This document shows positions 18,231 through 27,183 of a stretch of 64,000 nt of DNA, piece after piece. This DNA is from Novosphingobium sp. GTDB taxonomy: Bacteria > Pseudomonadota > Alphaproteobacteria > Sphingomonadales > Sphingomonadaceae. Position 1 is the first letter of the stretch. Every line of letters starts with the position of its first letter. The position numbers were made by a program, and so were the translations under genes. The stretch spans positions 1-64,000 of the forward strand of contig JACKKV010000005.1 of NCBI GenBank assembly GCA_024236235.1. Reading direction: 5' to 3'. Below the pieces are notes generated by a model, which saw only the letters and a program-made list of their open reading frames with translations, was not told where the DNA came from and did no database searches.

Positions 18231-18270
18231 AATATACCCACCAGAATATTTTTCATCTGTCAAGTATATT
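18231..18270 (-). promoter_or_regulatory. Inverted repeat and -35-like element before the monooxygenase gene
   Basis: AATATAC (18231-18237) and GTATATT (18264-18270) are exact inverted arms 26 bases apart. A minus-strand TTGACA (18263-18258) lies just inside one arm. No good -10 is found at 17 bases. This may be the control site of the adjacent TetR regulator. Confidence 0.35.
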
Positions 18271-18305
18271 GAGTGGTCGTGCACGGCAAAGGCAAATGCC
18301 GCCAG

Positions 18306-18998
18306 TCAGTCTGCGCCCGCACCCGCCGGCGCCTGATCGACATCTGGTATGTCGGCAATAAATGCTTCCGGTCGCTCTACCCCAACGGTTCTAAGTGACA
18401 GGATCGCCAGTTGCAGCGCCACGGTTTCGGGAATCCAGCGACCGTCCGGCTGAAACCAGAAGAATGCCCATGACGCCATGCCGCCAAGTGCAGACGCGGC
18501 GATCGAGGTATCGTCGAAATCGAATTGTCCAGCCTTCTTGCCATCGTTGAGCACGCCGCAAAGCATGCGGTGGAACTGCAGCTTGGAAGAATCAATGGCG
18601 CGCGCTTCTTCCGGTGGCAGGCTTTTGGCTTCGCTGAAATAAAGCGCCACCTCCCGACGATGCTCGATCTGCAACTGCACGAAATAACGTATGATCCGGG
18701 CCAGCCTTGTCGCGGGATCATCGCGCAGCGTCGCACCATATTCCACCGTCAGGTCCGCAGCGGCGGCGCCCGAACGACAGATTGATACAAGAATATCGGA
18801 CTTGCTGCGAAAGCGCGAATAGATGAACTGCTTGGTTACTCCCAGGGCATCCGCAATCGATTCGAGCGAGGTCGATTCATAGCCATTCTCGAAAAACTGT
18901 TGCGCAGCCTCATCCAGAATGCTCCGGCGCTTGATCGCATCGACTTCTGCCTTGATCGATTTGATCTTCTGCGCACCGCTGGGCTTCTTGCTGGACAT
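18306..18998 (-). CDS. TetR-family transcriptional regulator
   Basis: The product has 230 residues from the ATG at 18998 (MSSKKPSG); a longer frame to 19103 is less likely. The DNA-binding domain (about 24-72) has SILDEAAQQFFENGYESTS, then ADALGVTKQFIYSRFRSKSDIL, the typical helix-turn-helix. The C-terminal ligand domain is of TetR_C type (LARIIRYFVQLQIEHR). It heads the leftward block and is the second candidate controller of the monooxygenase, luciferase-like and P450 genes. It is divergent from edd. Confidence 0.9.
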   Translation of the reverse strand: MSSKKPSGAQKIKSIKAEVDAIKRRSILDEAAQQFFENGYESTSLESIADALGVTKQFIYSRFRSKSDILVSICRSGAAAADLTVEYGATLRDDPATRLARIIRYFVQLQIEHRREVALYFSEAKSLPPEEARAIDSSKLQFHRMLCGVLNDGKKAGQFDFDDTSIAASALGGMASWAFFWFQPDGRWIPETVALQLAILSLRTVGVERPEAFIADIPDVDQAPAGAGAD

Positions 18999-19196
18999 CG
19001 GCCTCTTCGTCTGAATTGTCGAACGCCTCATCGCTCTGGCCAAACGGGCGTCGTCAGCGAAGGGCTCGGCCAATGCCCTGCCGCTGATGGAGATCAAGGT
19101 CAACCTTCAGAATTGAAGCAGTCGGCTTAAGCTGAAACCCCGATTTCGGCCACAAGGGGGTTGAGGATAAGCGGGAATCAGGCATGATTCACAGCC

Positions 19197-21014
19197 ATGG
19201 CCCAAGGCACACTTCATCCTGTGGTGGATTCGGTCACCCGGCGAATAGTTGGGCGATCGAAAGACAGCCGACAGCGCTATCTCGACCTGATGAAGCGCGA
19301 GGGCGAAGGCGGCGGACATCGCTCTGCCATTGGCTGCACCAATCTTGCTCATGCCTTTGCGGCATCTGGTGAAGACAAGGCTGCCATCGCCGCCGGCAGA
19401 GGTCCGAACCTGGCCATCGTCACGGCCTATAATGACATGCTGTCGGCGCATCAGCCTTATGGCGCCTATCCCGCTCAGTTGAAGCTGTTTGCGCGCGAAG
19501 CGGGGGCCACCGCGCAGGTGGCAGGCGGCACCCCTGCGATGTGCGACGGGGTAACCCAGGGGCAGGACGGCATGGAACTGTCGTTGTTCAGCCGCGACAT
19601 CATTGCCCTCTCCACCGCGATTGCGCTCAGCCATGCCATGTTCGATGGGATCGCACTGCTGGGCATATGTGACAAGATCGTGCCTGGCCTGCTGATCGGC
19701 GCATTGCGGTTTGGTCATCTGCCAGCACTGTTCGTGCCGTCCGGCCCGATGCCCAGCGGCATCGCCAACAGAGAAAAACAGATGGTTCGGCAACTATATG
19801 CTGAGGGAAAAGCCAGCCGCGCTGAACTGCTGGAGAGTGAGAGCGCCAGCTATCATGCGCCAGGCACCTGCACATTCTATGGCACCGCCAATTCCAATCA
19901 GGTCATGATGGAACTGATGGGCCTGCACATGCCGGGAGCGGCATTTGTCCCGCCCGGCAGCCGACTGCGGCAGGCCCTTACCCGCGAAGCGATGCACCGC
20001 CTTGCCGCCATTTCACGCGCGGACGGGGATGTCCGACCGCTTTCCCGTTGCGTGGATGAAAAGGCCATCGTCAATGCCACCGTTGGCCTGTTGGCAACCG
20101 GCGGGTCAACCAATCACGCCATTCACCTGCCCGCCATCGCCCGCGCGGCAGGCATCAGCATCGACTGGACCGACATTGCCGAATTGTCAGGCGTGGTGCC
20201 ACTGCTGGCGCGAATCTATCCCAACGGCTCAAGCGATGTGAACGATTTTCACGCGGCGGGCGGCATGGCCTTCCTGGTCGGAGAGCTACTGGAAGCAGGT
20301 CTCATTCATGATGACGTTCTGACCGTAGCGGAAGGAGGGGTGCAGGCCTATGCGACCGAGCCGCGCCTGTCCGACGATACACTACAGCGCGAAGCGATCA
20401 GCGCGAGCGGCGACGAGGCGATCCTGCGCAGCGCAACGGATCCGTTCCAGCCCGATGGCGGCATGCGACTGGTTACCGGCAATCTTGGCCGCGCAATCTT
20501 CAAGGCAAGCGCGGTCGACCCTGCACATTGGACGGTTGAAGCACCGGCAAAGGTGTTCGAAACGCAACAACAGGTGGCAGAAGCCTTTGCCGCTGGCGAA
20601 CTGGACCGGGACGTGGCGGTCGTGGTTCGCTTTCAGGGGCCACGGGCCAATGGCATGCCCGAACTGCACCAGCTTTCGCCCATGCTGGGTGTGCTGCAGG
20701 ACCGAGGGTTCAGGGTGGCGTTGATAACGGACGGACGGATGTCGGGGGCCAGCGGCAAAGTGCCCGCAGCGATCCATTGCACCCCCGAGGCGCTGGGCGG
20801 CGGACCGCTGGCCCTGCTGCGCGACGGGGACATGATCCGCCTGTGCGCTGACACCGGGACGCTCACCACCTCCGCCAACCTTGGCTCGCGATCTCCGGTG
20901 TCTCCCCCGCCGCAGGCACAGGGCATGGGACGGGAACTCTTCGCCATGTTTCGTGCGCAGGCTGACGATGCAGAGCGAGGCGGGTCGGCCATGCTCGCCA
21001 CGGCGGGATTGTAA
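19197..21014 (+). CDS. edd: Phosphogluconate dehydratase
   Basis: This 605-residue IlvD/Edd-family Fe-S enzyme converts 6-phosphogluconate to 2-keto-3-deoxy-6-phosphogluconate. Signatures include NLAIVTAYNDMLSAHQPY, CDGVTQGQDGMELSLFSRD (Cys ligand), GICDKIVPG (Cys ligand), CTFYGTANSNQ (Cys) and the late ITDGRMSGASGKVPAAIH. Full length. The ATG at 19197 gives the conserved N-terminus with HPVVDSVTRRI. eda follows after 47 bases. The zwf partner is about 10 kb upstream, separated by the L,D-transpeptidase and the oxidative block. Confidence 0.97.
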   Translation: MAQGTLHPVVDSVTRRIVGRSKDSRQRYLDLMKREGEGGGHRSAIGCTNLAHAFAASGEDKAAIAAGRGPNLAIVTAYNDMLSAHQPYGAYPAQLKLFAREAGATAQVAGGTPAMCDGVTQGQDGMELSLFSRDIIALSTAIALSHAMFDGIALLGICDKIVPGLLIGALRFGHLPALFVPSGPMPSGIANREKQMVRQLYAEGKASRAELLESESASYHAPGTCTFYGTANSNQVMMELMGLHMPGAAFVPPGSRLRQALTREAMHRLAAISRADGDVRPLSRCVDEKAIVNATVGLLATGGSTNHAIHLPAIARAAGISIDWTDIAELSGVVPLLARIYPNGSSDVNDFHAAGGMAFLVGELLEAGLIHDDVLTVAEGGVQAYATEPRLSDDTLQREAISASGDEAILRSATDPFQPDGGMRLVTGNLGRAIFKASAVDPAHWTVEAPAKVFETQQQVAEAFAAGELDRDVAVVVRFQGPRANGMPELHQLSPMLGVLQDRGFRVALITDGRMSGASGKVPAAIHCTPEALGGGPLALLRDGDMIRLCADTGTLTTSANLGSRSPVSPPPQAQGMGRELFAMFRAQADDAERGGSAMLATAGL

Positions 21015-21061
21015 GGGGGCTGGTCACGCGCGGGTTTCGTACGTATGGAGACTGACGCAGC

Positions 21062-21679
21062 ATGAGCACAGGAATCGAACCCATCATGCGCGCAGCGCCA
21101 GTCATCCCGGTGCTGGTCGTGGACGATGTCCGCTCGGCGCTGCCAATGGCCCAAGCACTGGTTTCGGGCGGGCTGAAAGTGCTGGAAGTGACGCTGCGCA
21201 CCCCCGCCGCACTGGAAGCACTGACGGAAATGAAGCAGGCAGACGGTGCCATCGTGGGCGCGGGCACGGTAACGAACCCGCGCGAATTCGATGCTGCCGC
21301 AAAGGCAGGCGCCGAATTCATTGTTTCTCCCGGATTGACCGAAGGGCTGGCGCGCTCCGTCATCGCTGCCGACGTGCCCTTTCTACCCGGCATCGCGACG
21401 GCAAGCGATATCATGCGCGGGCTTGACCTTGGGCTTGCGCATTTCAAGTTCTTTCCCGCGATGGCCAATGGCGGCATCCCTGCCTTGAAGGCACTGGCCG
21501 CACCGTTTTACCAATGCCGCTTCTGCCCCACTGGCGGCATCACCGAAACGACCGCGCCCGACTGGCTGGCGCTGGAACCGGTGCTGTGCGTAGGCGGCAG
21601 CTGGGTGGTGCCAGCCGGGGTACCCAATTATGTCGCCATTGCCGAGGCGGCGCGACGGGCGAGTTCACTTGTCCGCTAA
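21062..21679 (+). CDS. eda: KDPG aldolase (bifunctional KHG/KDPG)
   Basis: This 205-residue class I aldolase splits KDPG into pyruvate and glyceraldehyde 3-phosphate. The Schiff-base Lys is K129 in HFKFFPA, and the catalytic Glu is E42 in LEVTLRT. GAGTV (66-70) and TGGI near the C-terminus form the phosphate site. Length is normal. It completes the Entner-Doudoroff pathway and is followed by crtI on the same strand. Confidence 0.97.
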   Translation: MSTGIEPIMRAAPVIPVLVVDDVRSALPMAQALVSGGLKVLEVTLRTPAALEALTEMKQADGAIVGAGTVTNPREFDAAAKAGAEFIVSPGLTEGLARSVIAADVPFLPGIATASDIMRGLDLGLAHFKFFPAMANGGIPALKALAAPFYQCRFCPTGGITETTAPDWLALEPVLCVGGSWVVPAGVPNYVAIAEAARRASSLVR

Positions 21680-21739
21680 GCCCCGGCGCCGGATGGCTGC
21701 GCCAGTCCCGTGGACTCCACCCGGCAAGGGTGCTCCACA

Positions 21740-23212
21740 ATGAGCGCGCCGCCCAGCGCACTGGTGATCGGTTCCGGATTCGGTGGGCTTGCCCTCGCCA
21801 TCCGCCTGCAAAGCGCGGGCATTGCCACAACCGTGATCGAGGCGCGTGACCGGCCCGGCGGACGGGCCTATGTCTGGAAGCGCGATGGCTACACCTTCGA
21901 TGCGGGGCCTACCGTCATCACCGATCCGGCCTGCCTTGAAGAATTGTGGGCACTATCGGGCAGCAGCATGGCCGACGATGTCACGCTGATGCCGGTCCAC
22001 CCATTCTACCAGCTGTTGTGGGGTGACGGCACCAAGTTCGACTATTCAAACGACGAAGCCGCGCTGAACGCGGAAATCGCACGGCTCGATCCGGCGGATG
22101 TCGCTGGTTACGCACGTTTTCTCGAATATTCGCGCAGCGTTTACGGCGAAGGCTATGTGAAGCTGGGGGCCGTCCCGTTCCTGCGGTTTTCCAGCATGAT
22201 CCGCGCTGCCCCCGCCCTGATGAAACATCAGGCGTGGCGATCCGTCTACAGCCTTGTTGCGGGCTTCGTGCGCAATGACAAGCTGCGCCAGGCGCTGTCC
22301 TTCCACACCTTGCTGGTGGGCGGTAATCCGATGAATACCAGCAGCATCTACGCGCTGATCCATCACCTTGAAAAGACGGGCGGCGTCTGGTTTGCGCAAG
22401 GCGGAACCAATGCGCTCGTCGACGCGATGGTCACCCTGTTCCGCCGGCTGGGCGGCACGCTTATCCTGGGGGATGCGGTCAACCGGATCACGCATGAGGG
22501 GCGCAAGGTCACCGGGGTCGTTACCGCATCGGGCCGAAGGCTTGACGCCGACATGATCGCCAGCAACGGCGATCTGGTTCACAGCTACGGCCTGATCGAC
22601 GGATCGCCCTACGCCGCCCGCCGCGTCCGGGCACTGCAACGGAAACGGTTTTCGCCCAGCCTGTTCGTGGTCCATTTCGGCCTCAACGGCGCGGTCCCGC
22701 AGGTGGCGCATCACTCCATTCTCTTTTCGGATCGCTACGGCCCCTTGCTTGACGACATATACCGGCGCGGCAAACTGGCGGATGATCCTTCGCTCTACCT
22801 GCATCATCCCAGCGCCACTGATCCGTCGATGGCCCCGCCCGGCAAATCCGCCTTCTATGCGCTTGCCCCGGTTCCGCATCTCGGCAAGGCACCGCTTGAC
22901 TGGTCAGTCGAAGGGCCGCGCTATCGCGACATCGTACTGAACCGGGTGCGGCAATTGCTGATCCCTGATCTGCATGAACGGCTGGAATGCTGCTTCCACT
23001 ATACGCCCGCAGATTTCCAAACCGATCTGGGCGCGCATCTGGGCAGTGCCTTCAGTCTTGAGCCTCTGCTGACACAGAGCGCATGGTTTCGTGCGCATAA
23101 TCGCGACGATCATTTCGCGAACTTCTATTTCGTGGGCGCGGGCACTCATCCCGGCGCGGGCATCCCCGGCGTGGTCGGCAGCGCCAAGGCCACAGCCAGC
23201 CTGATGATCTGA
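21740..23212 (+). CDS. crtI: Phytoene desaturase
   Basis: The 490-residue FAD enzyme converts phytoene to lycopene (or a shorter desaturation series) at the membrane. The FAD motif GSGFGGLALAIRL with VIEARDRPGGRAY is at the N-terminus. FVGAGTHPGAGIPGVVGSAK near the C-terminus is the second carotenoid-oxidase signature. The ATG at 21740 is preferred; an in-frame GTG at 21710 would add ten residues. It lies 60 bases after eda and just before crtZ. Confidence 0.95.
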   Translation: MSAPPSALVIGSGFGGLALAIRLQSAGIATTVIEARDRPGGRAYVWKRDGYTFDAGPTVITDPACLEELWALSGSSMADDVTLMPVHPFYQLLWGDGTKFDYSNDEAALNAEIARLDPADVAGYARFLEYSRSVYGEGYVKLGAVPFLRFSSMIRAAPALMKHQAWRSVYSLVAGFVRNDKLRQALSFHTLLVGGNPMNTSSIYALIHHLEKTGGVWFAQGGTNALVDAMVTLFRRLGGTLILGDAVNRITHEGRKVTGVVTASGRRLDADMIASNGDLVHSYGLIDGSPYAARRVRALQRKRFSPSLFVVHFGLNGAVPQVAHHSILFSDRYGPLLDDIYRRGKLADDPSLYLHHPSATDPSMAPPGKSAFYALAPVPHLGKAPLDWSVEGPRYRDIVLNRVRQLLIPDLHERLECCFHYTPADFQTDLGAHLGSAFSLEPLLTQSAWFRAHNRDDHFANFYFVGAGTHPGAGIPGVVGSAKATASLMI

Positions 23213-23266
23213 ACCAATCCGCAAAGCATTTGCGCGTGGCCGGGCCGAAGGTCTAGGACCGCAACC

Positions 23267-23758
23267 ATGACGCTGATCCTGATCTTCCTTGCCACTGTCA
23301 CCGGGATGGAGCTGTTCGCATATGCAATGCATCGCTGGGTCATGCACGGCTTCGGCTGGTTCCTTCATGCCAGCCATCATCGTGAGCGCACTGGCCCTTT
23401 CGAATGGAACGACCTTTACGCCGTGATCTTCGCGCTGCCATCGATCCAGCTGATTTATGGCGGCGTCCAGGCCGGATGGGGTGATTGGGCGACGGCGATG
23501 GGCGCAGGTATCGCCGCGTATGGCGCCATCTACTTTGGCTTTCATGACGTAATCGTCCATCGTCGGCTGGCACACCGGGTTGTGCCGCGCAGCGCCTATT
23601 TCAAACGCATCGTGCAGGCACACCGGCTCCATCACGCAGTCGAAAGCCGCAAGGGCGCGGTCAGTTTCGGCTTTCTCTATGCGCCCCCGGTCGAGCGGCT
23701 GAAAACCGAACTGCGCGCATCCGGTCAGGGGCAGTTGCGCGAACCCGCAACTGACTGA
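23267..23758 (+). CDS. crtZ: Beta-carotene 3-hydroxylase
   Basis: The 163-residue di-iron membrane hydroxylase puts 3-OH groups on beta-ionone rings (beta-carotene to zeaxanthin). Histidine boxes are HRWVMHG, HASHH, FHDVIVHRR and HRLHH. Membrane segments lie near 2-18, 45-65 and 70-90. The final 34 bases overlap the 3' end of convergent crtB. The 54-base gap to crtI suggests co-transcription with it. Confidence 0.94.
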   Translation: MTLILIFLATVTGMELFAYAMHRWVMHGFGWFLHASHHRERTGPFEWNDLYAVIFALPSIQLIYGGVQAGWGDWATAMGAGIAAYGAIYFGFHDVIVHRRLAHRVVPRSAYFKRIVQAHRLHHAVESRKGAVSFGFLYAPPVERLKTELRASGQGQLREPATD

Positions 23759-24693
23759 CGCGGGCGCGTCCACAGGCCCGTGCGGGGTGCAGGCCGGGGC
23801 TGATCCAGACAACGCAGCATGGCACGCGCGAACAGGATGCCCTTACCAGCCGCGCCTGTCTGCACGCGACGATCCCACGCCGCCGGGCCAAGCGCTGCCA
23901 CCCGTTCCCCGATCGCGCCATAAATCGCATCGGCGGCGAGCACGGCCAGCCGTGAACGGACCGGGAGCCGCGCCGCACCGATCCGCGCCGACTGGCGATA
24001 AGGCGCGGCCAGACTGACCAGATCGCCTGCCAGCCCGGCCAGTGCCGCACGGTTGGCAGGGCAGTCGATGTGTTCTTCAGCCAGCGAATGGCGCGCTAGC
24101 CACCCTGCGGGCAGATAACATCGCCCCGCCTGTGCATCAGCGACAAGATCGCGGGCGATATTGGCCAGCTGGAAGGCAATCCCGAGATCGCACGCCCGGT
24201 CCAGCGTATCCGCATCATCCGGATCAACCCCCATGACCACCGCCATCATGCACCCGACCGATCCGGCGACGTGATAGCAATAACGCAGCAGATCATCCTG
24301 ATCCTGCGGGCGCCAGGCTGCCGCATCCAGCGCGAAACCAGCGAGGTGATCCTCGATCAGACCGCGCGGAAGCCCGGTCTCCCCAACGACCTGGCGCAGT
24401 GCGGCAAAGGGCAGGGGCACCTCTTCCGCCGTATCAAGTGCCCTGATGGTCAGCGCCCGCAATGTGGCGTGGCTGGCCATCGGATCGCTGGCCTCGTTTG
24501 CCCCATGGCCAAACGCCTGCCCGTCGGTCATGTCATCCGCCGTGCGGCACCAGGCGTAAAGCAACCAGGCACGCGCGCGCGTGACCGGGTCGAACAGGCG
24601 ACTGGCGGCAGCGAAGCTGCGCGATCCACGGGCGATTGCGCGATGCGCCGATTTGACCAGTTCGGCGCGGCTGGTGTCGACTGGCGGGTTCAT
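23725..24693 (-). CDS. crtB: Phytoene synthase
   Basis: The product has 322 residues from the ATG at 24693 (MNPPVDTSRAEL). It condenses two geranylgeranyl diphosphates to phytoene. The first Asp-rich motif is in WCRTADDMTDG. The second is in QLANIARDLVADA, followed by GRCYLP. The ATG overlaps the crtY stop by four bases (translational coupling). The 3' end overlaps crtZ by 34 bases on the opposite strand. A geranylgeranyl-diphosphate synthase (crtE) is not in this window. Confidence 0.95.
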   Translation of the reverse strand: MNPPVDTSRAELVKSAHRAIARGSRSFAAASRLFDPVTRARAWLLYAWCRTADDMTDGQAFGHGANEASDPMASHATLRALTIRALDTAEEVPLPFAALRQVVGETGLPRGLIEDHLAGFALDAAAWRPQDQDDLLRYCYHVAGSVGCMMAVVMGVDPDDADTLDRACDLGIAFQLANIARDLVADAQAGRCYLPAGWLARHSLAEEHIDCPANRAALAGLAGDLVSLAAPYRQSARIGAARLPVRSRLAVLAADAIYGAIGERVAALGPAAWDRRVQTGAAGKGILFARAMLRCLDQPRPAPRTGLWTRPRQSVAGSRNCP

Positions 24694-25856
24694 TTGCTCA
24701 CACCGCGTCGCATGTCTGCCAGCGCGCCCAATGCCGCCCCGATCCGCACCGGTGGGCGGCCCGAAAGAATGCGCAGCCTGTCCCAAGGACGCAGCGTTCC
24801 GGCATAGAAGCGCGCGATCAGATCGGGCGGAAGGCGATAGAAATGCGCAAAGATGCGGTGCCGCTCGTCCGGCCGCGTCGCACGAAACAGCATGGTGTTG
24901 AGCAGGCGGAAGAAGCCGCTTTGCCGCCAGTGCCGCACAAAACATGCGCGCGACCAGCCTGCCAGGTCGGCGCTGTCCGGCTGCCCTGGCAGGCTGGCCA
25001 GACCTTCGGCCATCTGCAGCGCAAGACCAAGGGAATAGCCGGTTGTCGCATGGAAAAACCCGCCGCGCAGCCCAAGCCGCCCGACCGGGTCGTCTACCGG
25101 CCAGAATTGTGCCGGATCTCCGCCGATCAGGATCGGCAGAACGCCTGTTTCCTGACGGACCTCCTGGCCCGAGATATCGCGCGCAGCCGCAAGCTGGCGC
25201 ACCCGATCCGCTACCGCCGCAACCGCCAGCTCTGGACCGTCGCTGTAATATGTATCTTCAACCAGCGTCCTGTCGGCCGCCAGCGGCAGGACATAGACAA
25301 AACGATACCCATCCAGCTGCGGGATCATGGCGTCCATGATGGTGGCGCAATCCCGTTCCGGCGCAGATGCAGCAAATTCGATCCCGACGAACTTCTGCCA
25401 GCCAAGCTCCAGCCCAGGCATCTCGCGTGCCGGGCCGCGGGCATCGATAACGGCGCTCGCCGCAATCCTCTCCCCCGATTGCAGGATCACGCCATCAGGC
25501 AGGAGCGTGCCCACCCCTGTCCCCAGCCGCCAGCAGGACGGCGCCAGGCGAGCCCGGACAAGCGTATCCAGCGCGGGGGCGGAAACCGCATTATACGCCA
25601 GCGGCAACACCCGCTCGCGCTGCTCAAAGCGCACACGGTGGCGTTCCCAGCGTACCGGGCGCAACGCGCCTGCCAGCGCAGCCATGCCCGCCGGAACATC
25701 GCTATCAAAGAACGACCAGGTGTGATTGCCGCCGAAGCTTGCGCCACTCTCCAGCAGCAGGATCGGCAGTTCGGGGCGTCGTTCGGCCAGCACCAGCGCG
25801 GCCAAAGCCCCGGCCAGACCGCCGCCTGCAATGATAAGGGGTGCGCGCGATGCCAT
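24690..25856 (-). CDS. crtY: Lycopene beta-cyclase
   Basis: The 388-residue flavoprotein cyclises lycopene ends to beta-ionone rings. The N-terminal IAGGGLAGALAALVLAE binds the dinucleotide, with GGNHTWSFFDSDVP a CrtY signature. FFHATTGYSLGLALQMAEGL near the C-terminus is also diagnostic. It is coupled to crtB by a 4-base overlap. It diverges from the sterol-desaturase-family gene, sharing about 40 bases of upstream sequence. Confidence 0.95.
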   Translation of the reverse strand: MASRAPLIIAGGGLAGALAALVLAERRPELPILLLESGASFGGNHTWSFFDSDVPAGMAALAGALRPVRWERHRVRFEQRERVLPLAYNAVSAPALDTLVRARLAPSCWRLGTGVGTLLPDGVILQSGERIAASAVIDARGPAREMPGLELGWQKFVGIEFAASAPERDCATIMDAMIPQLDGYRFVYVLPLAADRTLVEDTYYSDGPELAVAAVADRVRQLAAARDISGQEVRQETGVLPILIGGDPAQFWPVDDPVGRLGLRGGFFHATTGYSLGLALQMAEGLASLPGQPDSADLAGWSRACFVRHWRQSGFFRLLNTMLFRATRPDERHRIFAHFYRLPPDLIARFYAGTLRPWDRLRILSGRPPVRIGAALGALADMRRGVSK

Positions 25857-25897
25857 TGAGCCTCGCCTTAGCCCGCGGCGGCTGGTAAACCAAGGCG

Positions 25898-26659
25898 ATG
25901 CTGCGAACCCCCTTCCCGGACCAGATCACCGGTGCATTGCTGGCCATGCTGGCGATGAGCGCGATCGTTGCCGCGCGCTATTTCGCCAGCAGCGGCATCT
26001 TTGCCTGGTTGGGCGAACGGCGCTGGCCCGGGATGCATCAAGGCATGGGACCGCAGATCAGGCGCGAAATCGCCTGGTCCATCAAGAGTGCGGTGATTTA
26101 CGGCACGCCCGCCGGGTTCGTGGCCTGGGGATGGCGCGAACTGGGCTGGACCCGGATCTATGCCGATGCCAGCCAATACCCGCTGTGGTGGATGCCGGTC
26201 TCGTTCCTGCTGTGCCTCGCGATCCACGACAGCTGGTTCTACTGGACGCATCGCGCCATGCATTATCCGCCGCTACTGCGCAGCATTCACGCCGTCCATC
26301 ACGCCAGCCGCCCGCCCACCGCATGGGCGGCGATGAGCTTTCACCCCTGGGAGGCGCTCAGCGGCGCCTTAGTCATCCCCGCGCTGGTATTCGTGATTCC
26401 GCTGCACATCGGCACGGTTCTGGCAGTGCTGCTGGTCATGACCATCATGGGTGTGACCAACCACATGGGCTGGGAAATCTTCCCCGCCCGCCTTGTCCAT
26501 GGCCCCGTCGGCCAATGGCTGATAACGGCAAGCCATCACCAGCTTCATCATGACAGGTACGAGTGCAATTATGGCCTCTATTTTCGCTTCTGGGATCGCC
26601 TGTGCGGCACCGATCGCGGCCTTGGCTGCCCTCGCCGCGGCGCAGCCGGGCGCCGCTGA
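25898..26659 (+). CDS. Sterol-desaturase/fatty-acid-hydroxylase family protein
   Basis: This 253-residue integral membrane di-iron oxygenase has His boxes HDSWFYWTHRAMH, HAVHHASRP, NHMGWE and SHHQLHHDRYECNYG. Membrane spans lie near 10-30, 60-80, 95-112 and 150-190. It ends normally after NYGLYFRFWDRLCGTD. Placement beside crtY/crtB/crtZ suggests a carotenoid ring hydroxylase such as the 2,2'-hydroxylase CrtG of nostoxanthin producers, but a lipid substrate is possible. Its last 110 bases overlap the next gene in another frame. Confidence 0.85.
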   Translation: MLRTPFPDQITGALLAMLAMSAIVAARYFASSGIFAWLGERRWPGMHQGMGPQIRREIAWSIKSAVIYGTPAGFVAWGWRELGWTRIYADASQYPLWWMPVSFLLCLAIHDSWFYWTHRAMHYPPLLRSIHAVHHASRPPTAWAAMSFHPWEALSGALVIPALVFVIPLHIGTVLAVLLVMTIMGVTNHMGWEIFPARLVHGPVGQWLITASHHQLHHDRYECNYGLYFRFWDRLCGTDRGLGCPRRGAAGRR

Positions 26660-27047
26660 AATGGCGGGGCCACGCGATGTCGCTTCGTTGCAGGTTACGA
26701 TCACAGGACTGAAAAGCACGAAGGGCGTTGTGAAACTGGCTATCTGTCCGGCCGGTAGCGACTTTCCCGATTGCAAGGAACGCGCTGTGCGGACGGCATC
26801 ATTGAAAATTGCAGGTGGCGCGGCCCATGGACGGTTTTCAGACCTTCCGCCCGGAACCTACGCCATAAGCGTCTTTCATGACGCGAATGCAAACGGCCGG
26901 CTGGACACTTTCCTCGGCATTCCGCGCGAAGGATACGGCTTCTCGCGCAACCCCCCATTTCACGCGCGCGCGCCCCGATTTTCCGAAACTGAAATGACCG
27001 TGAACGGAGCGACCGAAACGACGATCGCCATGCGTTATCTGCTGTGA
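26550..27047 (+). CDS. DUF2141 exported protein
   Basis: The product has up to 165 residues. A signal-like region near the N-terminus (ASGIACAAPIAALAALAAA) is followed by the DUF2141 body: VTITGLKSTKGVVKLAIC, DLPPGTYAISVFHDANANGRLDTFLGIPREGYGFS. These beta-sandwich proteins often sit beside carotenoid genes in sphingomonads; function is unknown. The start is uncertain (ATG at 26550 or 26571). The family body clearly begins after the overlap with the desaturase gene, so the overlap covers mainly the signal peptide. Confidence 0.85.
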   Translation: MTGTSAIMASIFASGIACAAPIAALAALAAAQPGAAEMAGPRDVASLQVTITGLKSTKGVVKLAICPAGSDFPDCKERAVRTASLKIAGGAAHGRFSDLPPGTYAISVFHDANANGRLDTFLGIPREGYGFSRNPPFHARAPRFSETEMTVNGATETTIAMRYLL

Positions 27048-27088
27048 ACGGAGGCTGCGCACTGGCCCGCATCGCGATGCACGCCGGA

Positions 27089-27132
27089 TTGACATCGCGA
27101 AGTCGATCCGCGATTTAAACTGATCAAATGGT
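27089..27132 (+). promoter_or_regulatory. Promoter and shared 16-bp site before the FAD monooxygenase gene
   Basis: TTGACA (27089-27094) with GATTTA 17 bases later is a likely promoter. AAACTGATCAAATGGT (27117-27132), centred on the palindrome TGATCA, immediately follows. The same 16 bases occur inverted at 38582-38597 before the VOC-protein gene. Both lie about 50-65 bases before their start codons. Confidence 0.55.
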
Positions 27133-27183
27133 CTAACCTGGCGCCTCTGATGCGCAGCCGGATGACCCGAGGGAGGATGCCCG

